DNA from: Drechmeria coniospora
Lineage: Eukaryota > Ascomycota > Sordariomycetes > Hypocreales > Ophiocordycipitaceae
Assembly: GCF_001625195.1 (NCBI RefSeq)
Contig: NC_054390.1
Span: 8,777,222 to 8,841,221 of the forward strand
Direction: 5' to 3'
DNA: 64,000 nt
Shown here: positions 53,266 through 64,000 of the stretch, in pieces
Layout of the letters: each line of letters opens with the position of its first letter
Numbering within the stretch: the stretch's first letter is position 1
Translations under genes and position numbers: made by a program
Notes under the pieces: generated by a model
What the model was told of the DNA's origin: nothing
Seen by the model: only the letters and a program-made list of their open reading frames with translations
Databases searched by the model: none

Positions 53266-56002
53266 GCGCGAGGGTCGTGAGAGGGCGGCACGGGCCACAA
53301 GGTAGGCCGACGGCGAGAGCGGGATCCTTTGTCGCGCCAAGCAGAAGGGAAAGAATGAATGCAATTGGGGGGACGGCAGCGGACGATGGAGAGGAGAGCG
53401 GTCGGCGAGATGGGGGCTCTGGATCTATTTGATAGAACATGCAAGGGCGTATGCGGATCGGCATACAGTATTCATATCGTGTTTTCTTTCTCTTTGCCCT
53501 CGAGCCACAGTAAAAACGGCGTAATACTCAATCAACCTAGCTAGATACCTTTGTCAGAACGGTTCGCAGATGATGAGCAGAAATGTCTGGCACGCCGTCG
53601 AAAGGGTACGCCAACCATTGCACGGAGAGGAGATGCTGCCGGCCAAGTGTGTGCTTGGTTGTCGTCCCAATCTCCATTGATGTCCCATTCACACAAGCAG
53701 TATTACTACGTACATGTACTCCGTACAGTAAGTATTACTCCCGGGTCTCGTCGAATATCGGGACGCTGGGTGACGTTTTGGGGTTGGGGGATGCGCATTG
53801 CGACCCGCCAGCAGAATAGACTAGCGAGTTTTGTTGCTCTTGGTTTTTTCGCGACGAAAAGAAAAGGTTTTCAGCGAGTCATGACGCCGATGACCAAGCA
53901 ATCACAGTGCGCAGCGACGGAACTACCCACATGAGCGATAACGGTCAAACAGTAAGTAGAGGTTGTGTTTGCGTCACCCTTACAATCAAAGTTGCACCAT
54001 CTCTTGGTTCCTGAAACGACAAGCACAGTACTCACGCTCGGGCATGGTGAGTTTACCGCTTTCTCCTGTGCAAGATTCTATAACCCCAGTTCTCAATCAG
54101 AGTGCTTGTAGATACGGAGAGAGTTGAACTGGTACCTACATACTACAGTTCTTATCAATACTACAAGATACAAGGTACCTACTAGGTAATTAGGCACTAC
54201 CTCAGGTAGGTACTAACTGTAGGAGTTGCGCACTTAGTAATAGACCCTGCGCCCGGGAAGCACAGGCGGGTGTGCAGTGTACCTAGTAAGTTGGTGTGCC
54301 CAGTGCAAGTAAGCACATAATACGGAGTACGTAGTACATACTCCGTACTTGTATTAGTACGGAGTTCTTACGGAGTACTGCAGGCACTTGGCTCCTAGAT
54401 ACTTAGTAAGTAAGTACTTACAGTACTGCACAGTAAGTGCGCACAAGTCTGCACGTACCCTAGTAATACCTAGTGCCTAAGTATGTGTACTTGCTGCACT
54501 CTGTACTGTACATGTAATTACTGTACAGGAACTCCAGGTATAGGTACTCCGCATGAGTACCTAGGTACCTAGCATACGAGCACTGTAGCAGGTGTTCTTG
54601 TGCAAGTACTATAGAGTAGTTCTCGACTTGTCAGTCGTCATTTGTAAATTAGTAGACCGCAGTTACCCCATACCCGTAATACTTGCTGAGGTAGTATTGT
54701 GGTGAACCAGACAAGTACCGGTCAGGTCAGTGTGGCGTGGTCAGACGGGAAACCCGCGGGACGGGCATGCAGCGGTGCGGGTTGCAACAGCGGCATCCCA
54801 GCCCAGACCCTCTCATCAAAGAAGTTCTCAGTACGGAGTACAGAGTATTATGGAGTACTGTAAGTACACCTACTCCGTATATCTGCACAAACTCCATACC
54901 TTGATGTGTCCCGCGGCTACACCTCGTGTGTCCACCTATTTGCTCAAAAATGTTCTCGTCTCACATTCTCTACCCGGAGTAAGTACATACGGAGAAGTTG
55001 TCCTGTAAGTACTTGTACATGCACACTACGGAGTACTTGACAGCAACGTTCATCTCGTATCGTGCATCAACTCGTATCGTGGCTCACTATAATACACCCT
55101 ACCACTGGGTGCGCGAAATCTGTCGTCATTTTCGGCCCATCCAGGTGCCCTAGGACTCCCTCGAACGCCTTCATCACTAGGATTTGAGCAATTACTTGTC
55201 CTCACACATCTCCATGGACATGAGTTAATGCATCTACTCGACTGCAAGTAAACAAGTAGGGTATCTGCCGTCTCTAAGTACTTGTACTCCGTACAGCTAC
55301 TTGTATTAGTGTGCGTACATGTACACCTCTCTCAGCGTCCCCAACACAGTGTTTATCCTAAAGTGCCAGCTGGGGAGGATCATATCCAGAGTGACGGTTG
55401 GTAGCTGGCAAATGCATTGACGGCTACAGTGAATCCTGTCAACGACATTTTGAAAATAACAGCGACTGAACCAAGACGTTCTATTGCAGCAACAGCACGT
55501 CCGAGTACTGCCATCTCGCACCAGCAAATCATTGTGTGAGCCTTCATGGTATTAATACCGCTTTTTTCCTCGCACAGTTCAAATCACAACTGCACGGTAC
55601 GAACCTGGCTCCACATCCGGTATTATTTGTGGGGACCCTAGGCACCTGCAACTAGTTGTACTCTCGTACCCACCCAGCTGCTGTACAAGTACATGTACAA
55701 TAGTTCGCGGCAGGTAACAAGTTCTCCGTAAGTACTAGGGTACTATCACATGTACATCTATGCACTCGTGGCAAGATGACAATTACTTGCGAACAGACCT
55801 ATATCCAAGGTACCTAGTACGCCCAAGGTACCGGGCACCTACAAGTACGGTTTGAACTTGTACAAGCAAGTACAAGCACTCGCAGTGCAAGCAAGTACCT
55901 ACTTACTTACTCCGTCCTTGCTAGATATATCGGACGACTCACACCCATCGGTTGCGAAGTCTTCCATCTCTCGCAACATCGACTAGGTCAAGGAGAAACG
56001 AA
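53266..56002. other. Long intergenic region rich in GTAC words
   Basis: About 2.7 kb without a supported gene. From 54,100 to 54,640, and again from 54,830 to 55,070 and 55,670 to 55,920, the DNA is packed with GTAC, TAGGTACCTA and TACGGAGTAC words, many self-complementary. Short frames in 53,550-53,940 have no domain. Confidence 0.6.
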
Positions 56003-57805
56003 ATGATGCCGGCAAAGGATATCCAAGAAAGCCAATCCACGGCGCAGAGGCGCGTCTCGCTCAGCTGGAACCAAAGCAATCCTGCGGCGTCCCCGACACT
56101 GCCCATGACCTCACCGCCCTCGAGTTTCGGCGGCCCGACTCCGCGGGGTGCACCGAAGCACCTGAAGCCTTTCAACACGCAGGACATCAAGATTTTGCTG
56201 CTCGAGAACATCAACCAGGCGGGCCAGGAAACCCTCAAGGGACAGGGCTACCAGGTTGAAACCCTCAAGACATCCTTGCCAGAGGATCAGCTCATCGAAA
56301 AGATCCGGTCCGCCCCTTCCCGTGCCTGCCCAACATCCGTTCCTCCTCGCTGACCAGACGGCAACCGAAACAGCGACGTCCACGTCATCGGCATCCGCTC
56401 CAAGACCAAACTCACCGAGCGAATCCTTTCCGAGGCAAAGAACCTGCTCGTCGTCGGCTGCTTCTGCATCGGCACCAACCAGGTTGACCTGGACTACGCC
56501 GCTCGCCATGGCATCGCCGTCTTCAACTCCCCCTTTGCCAACTCCCGCAGCGTCGCCGAGCTCGTCATCGCCGAGATAATCGTGCTCGCCCGTCAGCTCG
56601 GCGACCGCTCCAACGAGATGCACCGTGGGACCTGGAACAAGGTCAGCGCCAAGTGCTGGGAGGTTCGGGGCAAGACGCTCGGCATCGTCGGTTACGGCCA
56701 CATCGGCTCCCAGCTGTCCGTGCTCGCCGAAGCCATGGGCATGAACGTCATCTACTACGACGTCGTCACCCTCATGGCCCTCGGCACCTCGCGCCAGGTC
56801 CCGACGTTGGACGACCTGCTCGAGGAGGCCGACTTCGTGACGCTGCACGTGCCGGATCTTCCGGAGACGCGGAGCATGATCTCGACCGCCCAGCTGGATC
56901 TCATGAAGGACGGGTCCTATCTCATAAATGCCAGTCGCGGGAGCGTCGTCGACATCGCCGCCCTCATCAACGCCATGCGATCCGGCAAGATCGCCGGCGC
57001 CGCCCTGGACGTCTACCCGAACGAACCGGCGGCCAACGGCGACTACTTCAACAATGACCTGAACCGTTGGGGCGAAGATCTGCGCAGCTTGAAAAATCTC
57101 ATCCTCACCCCTCACATTGGCGGTAGCACCGAGGAAGCGCAGCGCGCAATTGGCCTCGAAGGTCGGTTCCTCCGATGCCGAGCCTCCTTCCCGACTCCCT
57201 TGTCGGGAATTGCGCTGACGATTTGTCTCCAGTGGCCGATGCCCTCGTGCGATACATCAACCAGGGCATCACTCTCGGCAGCGTCAACTTGCCCGAAGCC
57301 CAATTGCGGTCCCTCACGCTCGATGAACAGGACCATGCACGGGTGCGTATCCTCCACGGCGGTGCCTGTGGGCCGTGGCGGAAACCCCGATTGCTGAACA
57401 AGGCTGCAGGTCATCTACATTCATCGCAATGTCCCTGGCGTGTTGCGTAAGGGTAACTCTACTCCGCCTCCGGATGACGCGACGGCGAAGCTAACGACGG
57501 GCAGTCAACGAGATTCTAGGCGGTCACAATGTCGACAAGCAAATCAGCGACAGCAGAGGCGACGTACGTATCCACTCAATCTTGATATTCCGGTACTGCC
57601 CGCCCTCGTTCTCTAACGCGCATGTCGCCTAGATTGCCTACCTCATGGCGGACATTAGCAATGTACGCTTCAGCGAGATCAAAGACATCTCGGACAGCCT
57701 GCAGGCTCTTAGCTGTACGTACCATACGTTCTTGCCAAGTGATTTTACAACCGACTGACAAGCCGCACGCACGTAGCTTGCATTTTGACTCGCGTCCTCT
57801 ACTAA
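56003..57805 (+). CDS. D-3-phosphoglycerate dehydrogenase
   Basis: This enzyme performs the first step of serine synthesis, 3-phosphoglycerate to 3-phosphohydroxypyruvate with NAD. Seven exons, 56003-56307, 56374-57161, 57233-57342, 57410-57446, 57505-57563, 57633-57714 and 57777-57805, give 469 aa; the second ATG at 56006 is equally usable. The fungal N-terminal extension is followed by the substrate domain (KILLLENINQ, GCFCIGTNQVDL), the Rossmann motif GYGHIGSQ, the active-site Arg in NASRGSVVD and the catalytic His in LTPHIGGSTEEAQ. A C-terminal ACT domain (VIYIHRNVPGVL, IAYLMADIS) suggests serine feedback. The small 3' exons are 110, 37, 59, 82 and 29 nt, ending LTRVLY. The gene corresponds to yeast SER3/SER33. 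Confidence 0.93.
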
Positions 57806-59360
57806 AAAGCTCATTTGCCCCATGGTCATGGTCAACAGGGCGCCAACCTAGCGTGGCATTGTTCTTGTCATTTTTGTTCTTTTTCCCTTTTGAATAACGA
57901 TTCCACAGCACTCAACGTTCTGGGAGTTTCCAGGTATGGCAAGGATGGAGAGAGTGAGGGGGTGTGGTTCGTTTTCAGGCGCAGTTATTGAATGGCACCA
58001 CCGCAACGGGGTTGCTCTCATGGTAGAGACGCCCGAGGCTGGATCTCAACACACAGTCATAGATAGTTACTACTATATCAGTATAGATCGATGTTTCACA
58101 GGAACCTTGCATCCCTTTGCATCGTCTTTTTTTTTTCTTTTTTCCTTTTTTGGCGCTGACGATGTTGCCGATCTACGAATGGTGCAAGCACACGTGGGCC
58201 GGAGCCACTGATGTTTAGGCGCCCCAACGCGCAAACATTGGATTGGAGGACAAATGAATATCGATTAAACGAAATGGTCTTTTTTTTTCGCTGTTATCGT
58301 AATGCGGCTTCAAATAATCACACTCTTGAACCAAATATTGATGCATTTGTTCAAGGGACTCGCAAACAACCGATGATTGATACGCCCGTCGTGACCTGTG
58401 GATCGGCGTATTGACAACTGCAAGACAGTAAGTAAACAACCAATACCAATCACAATCAACCAAGTAGTCCCCGACGTGCAACGTGCAACCTACTGTGAGT
58501 ACTGTACTCAAGTACAACCAAGTACTCCGTATTACAGTGTAAGTAAGTAGTAAAGTAAGTACCAAGCATGCAAGTTCTGTACAGTGTGCGAGTCTCCCGT
58601 ATTTACCAGTACTTGGGTATTACTGGTAGCAAGCAGGTACGGCAAGAAAGTAAGCAAGTACTTACTTACATCACTCGGTCTGGTTGGTTGTTGAGGTACC
58701 AATGTACCATCAAGGCATTCGCCGGCTCTCATTACGTACTCAAGCGCGGGCGTGTCCATTCAGCAATGGGCACCATCCCTACTAACTGCGAGTTCAGGCG
58801 GTACTTGTAAAGGTACATGTGCCTCGCCCCCATCGAGTATCTCTCGCCTACCGTGGGTGCTGCAGGTACGGAAAAGTTACGGCTGGGTGTCCGGCCGTTT
58901 GTACTTGGACGTACCAACTGATAAGGTTAGAACTCCGTGCCTGTGCCTGCGCGCTTCCAGCCTCCCAAGGGGAAACCCCGAAAAACGCGTGCTGGCATCA
59001 ATTAGCCAGTTACCCCTTGTCCAACCTCCATCGTCAGTCGAGAAGCCTCGAACTTCCATTCCCCCTTCTCACCAACACAGCCCCGACTCCCCCTCCCGGA
59101 TATACTTGTTTTCAGCTCGGCAACGGGCGATTTTGGACCCCGGCGGCTATCCTGTCCCTTCTCCCCCTCCCCCTCCCTTCCCCTTTGGCTCGAGATTGCA
59201 ACCACGACTAGACGAACGCGCCGACAATAGTCGTGGACCTGCATTCGCATGATTGTCCGTCGGCCGATCCCATTGACGTCAACCCTTTCCTTTCCTCCCG
59301 TCCGCTTGTCGGGACGCGTCGAATAAACGCCAGCCAACCGCCACCGCTGGCCGCTTCCCC
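57806..59360. other. Intergenic region
   Basis: Short GTAC-rich patches occur at about 58,480-58,670. From 58,990 to 59,360 it is C/T-rich, consistent with the promoter and leader of the myosin gene. No gene supported. Confidence 0.5.
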
Positions 59361-62300
59361 ATGGCATCGACGTACTACGATGTTGGCACGAGAGCGTGGC
59401 AGCCCGACGCTGCCGAGGGCTGGGTCGCCTCGGAGCTCGTCAGCAAGAACATAGAGGGCACCAAAGCCAAGCTCGTCTTCAAGCTTGACAATGGCGAGGT
59501 ATTGTTTGCCCCGCGCCTCGTTCATCGGTCCTCTCCCTCGGCACCCTGCTGTGAACCGTTCGAAGCGTCACCGTGCTGACCGCCTTTGGTGGCCCCCATG
59601 GACAGACCAAGACCATCGAGGTGCCGGCCGAAGGCCTTCAGACCGGCAACGACCCCTCCTTACCCCCCTTGATGAACCCTACCATGCTCGAGGCCAGCGA
59701 TGACCTCACCAATCTTTCCCATCTCAATGAGCCCGCCGGTAAGATTCCCCCGCCCAGCTGTCCACCGGCGAGAGGACGCCGCTCACGACGACGCACCAGT
59801 CCTCCAAGCCATCCGGCTACGATATATGCAGAAAGAAATATATACATACAGCGGAATAGTTCTCATCGCGACAAACCCCTTTGCCCGAGTCGACTCCCTA
59901 TATGTGCATGGAATGGTGCAGGTGTACGCGGGGAAGCAACGGGCAACGCAGGCACCCCACCTGTTTGCCATTGCCGAGGAAGCCTTCATGTTCGTGCTGC
60001 GGAACGATGCTTCGTCTCCTCGCGCCCCCCTTTTTGGCTGATCATCAATCTTTAGGGACATGATTCGAGATACCAAGAACCAAACCATCGTGGTGTCTGG
60101 TGAATCCGGAGCAGGCAAGACGGTCAGCGCAAAGTATATTATGCGCTACTTTGCGACCAGAGAATCCCCTGATAATCCCGGGACTCGATCCAAACGCGGA
60201 ACCGAGGCCATGAGCGAAACTGAAGAGCAAATCCTCGCCACGAACCCCATCATGGAAGCATTTGGCAATGCGAAGACGACGCGCAACGACAACTCGTCCA
60301 GATTCGGCAAGTACATTGAGATCATGTTTGATGACAAAACCAGCATCATTGGAGCCAAAATCCGAACATACCTGCTTGAGCGGTCACGACTCGTCTTCCA
60401 GCCGCTCAAGGAGCGCAACTACCACATCTTTTACCAGCTCGTCGCCGGCGCGTCCGACAAGCAACGCCAGGAGCTCGACATTCTTCCCGTCGACCAGTTT
60501 GAGTATCTGAATCAGGGAAACTGCCCGACCATCGATGGCGTCGACGACAAGGCCGAGTTTGAGGCCACGAAGAAGTCGCTGCATACGATTGGCGTTTCCG
60601 ACACCCAACAGGCCGACATCTTCCGCCTTTTGGCCGCCCTGCTGCACATGGGCAACGTCAAGATTACGGCGTCGCGCAACGATAGTGTCCTTGCGCCGAC
60701 GGAACCGTCGCTGGAGCGAGCTTGCGGCATCCTCGGCGTGAACGCAACCGAGTTTGCGAAGTGGATCGTCAAGAAGCAGCTCGTCACCCGCGGCGAAAAG
60801 ATCACGTCCAACCTAAGCCAGGCGCAGGCCATCGTCGTGCGCGATTCCGTCGCCAAGTTCATCTACTCCAGCTTGTTTGACTGGCTGGTCGACATCATCA
60901 ACCACAGCCTGGCCACCGAGGATGTTTTGAACCGTGTGCAATCCTTCATCGGCGTGTTGGACATTTACGGATTCGAACACTTTGCCAAGAACTCGTTCGA
61001 GCAGTTCTGCATAAACTACGCCAATGAAAAGCTGCAGCAAGAGTTCAATCAGCACGTCTTCAAGTTGGAGCAGGAGGAGTACTTGAGAGAGCAAATCGAC
61101 TGGACCTTTATCGACTTTTCCGACAACCAACCCTGCATTGATCTCATCGAAGGAAAAATGGGCATCCTGTCTCTCCTCGACGAAGAGTCTCGCCTTCCCA
61201 TGGGTGCAGATGACCAGTTCGTCACGAAATTGCATCACAACTTCACGGCGGACAAGCAGCACAAATTCTACAAGAAGCCGAGGTTCGGGAAATCATCCTT
61301 CACCGTTTGCCATTACGCCATAGATGTCACGTACGAGTCGGAGGGTTTCATCGAGAAGAACCGAGACACGGTGCCGGATGAGCACATGACCATCCTCCGA
61401 GCCACGGCCAATCCGTTCCTGAAGGAGGTGTTGGAGGCAGCATCGGCGGTGAGGGAAAAGGACCTCGCCTCGGCCTCGTCGAATGCCGTGAAGCCCGCTG
61501 CTGGGAGAAAGATCGGTGTCGCCGTCAACAGGAAGCCCACGTTGGGCGGCATCTTCCGGTCGTCGCTCATCGAGCTCATGAACACCATCAACAACACCGA
61601 CGTCCACTACATCAGGTGCATCAAGCCGAACGAGGCCAAAGAGGCGTGGAAGTTTGAGGGCCCGATGGTTCTCAGCCAGCTGCGCGCCTGCGGCGTTTTG
61701 GAAACGGTCCGGATTAGCTGCGCGGGATATCCGACCCGTTGGACGTACGAGGAGTTTGCCCTGAGATACTACATGCTTGTGCACTCGAACCAATGGACGT
61801 CCGAAATCCGCACCATGGCCAACGCCATCCTGACCAAGGCCTTGGGCACGAGCACCGGCAAAGGTCTCGACAAGTATCAGTTGGGCTTGACCAAGATTTT
61901 CTTCCGGGCGGGCATGCTTGCGTTCCTCGAGAATCTCCGGACGACGCGCCTCAACGATTGTGCCATCCTCATCCAGAAGAATCTTCGGGCCAAGTTCTAT
62001 CGTCGTCGCTACTTGGCGGCTCGCGACTCCGTCATCCTCGCCCAGTCCGTCGCCAGGGCTTTCATTGCAAGGAAACAAGCCCAGGAACTGCGCGTCGTCA
62101 AGGCGGCCACGACCGTTCAGCGTATCTGGCGCGGACAGAAACAACGAAAACTATTCCTCCGCATCAGGCAGGACATGACGTTGATCGAGTCAGCTGCCAA
62201 GGGCTACCTGCGCCGGAAACACATCATGGAAACTCGGGTGGGCAACGCCGCCATCATCATTCAAAGAGCATGGCGCTCTCGGCGACAGCTGCAGACGTGG

Positions 62301-64000
62301 AGGCAGTACCGCAGGAAGGTTGCCTTGGTTCAGAGCCTCTGGCGCGGTAGGATGGCCCGCCGCGAGTACAAGACGAGGCGCGAGGAGGCGCGCGACCTGA
62401 AGCAGATCTCGTACAAGTTGGAAAACAAGGTTGTCGAGTTGACGCAGTCTCTTGGTTCGATGAAGGAGAAGAACAAGAACATGACCTCCCAGGTGGAAAA
62501 CTACGAGAGCCAGATCAAATCGTGGAAGTCTCGCCACAACCTCCTCGAGGCTCGCACCAAGGAGCTGCAGACGGAGGCCAACCAGGCGGGCATTGCGGTG
62601 GCCAAGCTTCAGGCCATGGAGGACGAGATGAAGAAGTTGCAGCAAGCGTTTGACGAATCGTCGGCCAACATCAAACGGATGCAGGAAGAGGAGAGGGAGC
62701 TCCGTGAGTCGCTCCGGCTGACCAACTCGGAGCTGGAAGCGGCCAGGCGGACGAGCAGCGACCACGAAAAGGACAATGCCAGCCTGCGCCAGGAGCTCGA
62801 GGCCCTGAGGGACGCGCTCGAGGTGGCGAAGCGAGCGGCTCCTGTCAACGGAGAGCTGACGAACGGATCGGGCGCGCCTGCGGCATCCGCCGGCCTCATC
62901 AACCTCGTATCGTCGAAGAAGCCGAAGCGCAGGAGTGCCGGAGCCGAGCCGCGGGAACTCGATCGGTTCAGCGCCGCGTACAACCCCCGTCCCGTCTCGA
63001 TGGCCGTCACCAGCGGCGGTCATCGACAGAACCTGACGGGCACGACGTACGTTTCGGGGTCCGACAACATCGAGATGGAGCTCGAGACACTCCTGGCGGA
63101 CGAGGACGGCCTGAACGAGGAGGTGACGATGGGCTTGATCCGCAATCTCAAGATCCCTTCGCCCAACACGACGCCGCCGCCGTCGGACAAGGAGGTGCTG
63201 TTCCCTTCGTACCTCATCAACCTGGTGACGTCGGAGATGTGGAACAACGGGTTCGTGAAGGAGTCGGAGCGATTCCTCGCCAACGTGATGCAATCGATTC
63301 AGCAGGAGGTGATGCAGCACGACGGCGACGAGGCCATCAACCCCGGCGCGTTCTGGCTGTCCAACGTGCACGAGATGCTGTCCTTTGTCTTCCTGGCCGA
63401 AGACTGGTACGAGACGCAGAAGACGGACAATTACGAGTACGACCGGCTGTTGGAGATTGTCAAGCATGACCTCGAGAGCCTCGAGTTCAACATTTACCAC
63501 ACGTGGATGAAGGTGCTCAAGAAGAAGCTGCAGAAGATGATCATCCCGGCCATCATCGAGTCGCAATCCCTGCCCGGCTTCATCACGAACGAGAGCAACC
63601 GATTCCTCGGCAAGCTGCTGCAGTCGAGCTCGGGACCGGCGTACAGCATGGACAACCTGCTGAGCCTCCTGAACAGCGTCTTCCGCGCCATGAAGGCCTT
63701 TTACCTCGAGGATTCCATCATCATGCAGACGGTGACGGAGCTCCTGCGGCTCGTGGGCGTCACGGCGTTCAACGACCTGCTGATGCGGCGCAACTTTCTG
63801 TCTTGGAAGCGAGGTCTCCAGATCAACTACAACATCACGCGCATCGAGGAGTGGTGCAAGAGCCACGACATGCCCGAGGGCACGCTGCAGCTGGAGCATC
63901 TGATGCAGGCGACGAAGCTGCTGCAGCTCAAGAAGGCGACGCTCAACGACATCGAAATCATCCAGGACATCTGCTGGATGCTGTCGCCGAACCAGATCCA
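59361..64000 (+). CDS. Class V myosin heavy chain, 3' truncated by the window end
   Basis: Exons 59361-59498, 59606-59738, 59800-59989 and 60056 onward; about 1,468 residues are present and the frame is still open at 64000. An N-terminal SH3-like segment (YDVGTRAWQPD) leads to the motor with P-loop GESGAGKT (about 170), switch I NAKTTRNDNSSRFGK, switch II DIYGFEHF and the actin-binding region. About six IQ motifs (61,950-62,370) bind calmodulin or light chains, followed by a coiled coil (about 62,370-62,830). The globular cargo-binding DIL domain starts near 63,200. Such Myo2/MyoE proteins carry secretory vesicles along actin to hyphal tips. Intron 3 uses a GTTCGT donor, the same unusual form as in the glycosyltransferase gene. 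Roughly 100 C-terminal residues should lie beyond the window. Confidence 0.95.

Noticed and set aside
62190..63899. 569-codon minus-strand open frame
   Set aside because: Antisense shadow of the myosin coiled-coil and DIL region; no domain.
1..64000. tRNA or rRNA genes
   Set aside because: No A-box/B-box pair with a cloverleaf-compatible layout or rRNA-like stretch was recognised by eye; a covariance-model scan would settle it.

Overview
The window is nuclear DNA of a filamentous ascomycete, most likely a hypocrealean Sordariomycete. The basis is GC-rich coding sequence, short introns of about 50-110 bp with GCTGAC-type branch sites, WSC-domain and GH125 secreted proteins, and intergenic DNA full of TACGGAGTAC and GTACATGTAC words. 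A secreted protein resembling the enterotoxin-like proteins of insect- and nematode-attacking Hypocreales points to Ophiocordycipitaceae or Clavicipitaceae, but that placement is inference from memory. Gene models were spliced by hand; every multi-exon model listed closes in frame with GT-AG introns, or in two cases GC-AG introns.

Layout. 1-3.9 kb: repeat-rich intergenic DNA with a small Tc1/mariner-like MITE. 3.9-5.2 kb: GT34-like glycosyltransferase with an overlapping uORF. 6.0-7.8 kb: two small hypothetical genes, the second behind a TATA box and a CRE-like palindrome. 8.2-10.4 kb (minus): GH125 alpha-mannosidase with 11 exons, one of 8 nt. 10.4-14.3 kb: intergenic, with a 24-bp minisatellite. 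14.3-18.6 kb: very large secreted beta-propeller/WSC protein. 19.8-22.0 kb (minus): intronless secreted toxin-like protein with a deaminase-like CAE motif and a 21-C coding homopolymer. 22-24 kb: intergenic, with a 17-bp minisatellite and a second, inverted MITE copy. 24.2-25.2 kb (minus): two-domain DUF427 protein.

27.0-33.4 kb is a complete late biotin-biosynthesis cluster: bioB (+), bioF (-, ending in peroxisomal signal SKL) and the fused bioDA (+). BioF makes KAPA in the peroxisome, the aminotransferase and dethiobiotin synthetase halves of BioDA make dethiobiotin, and BioB inserts sulfur. bioB and bioF converge with 39 bp between stops; bioF and bioDA diverge from a shared promoter.

33.9-36.4 kb: two small hypothetical genes. 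37.1-38.1 kb (minus): ER-anchored Ubc6/UBE2J-type E2. 39.8-40.4 kb (minus): small secreted helical protein. 42.1-42.7 kb: an ORF interrupted by one TGA. 44.7-45.0 kb: tiny complex I subunit. 45.6-50.3 kb (minus): P5B cation ATPase (Ypk9/ATP13A2 type), 13 exons. 51.7-53.3 kb: nucleosome assembly protein. 56.0-57.8 kb: D-3-phosphoglycerate dehydrogenase. 59.4 kb to the end: class V myosin, cut off in its cargo-binding domain. Gaps between genes are dominated by GTAC-rich dispersed repeats and simple satellites. No tRNA, rRNA, CRISPR array or intact transposon was recognised.
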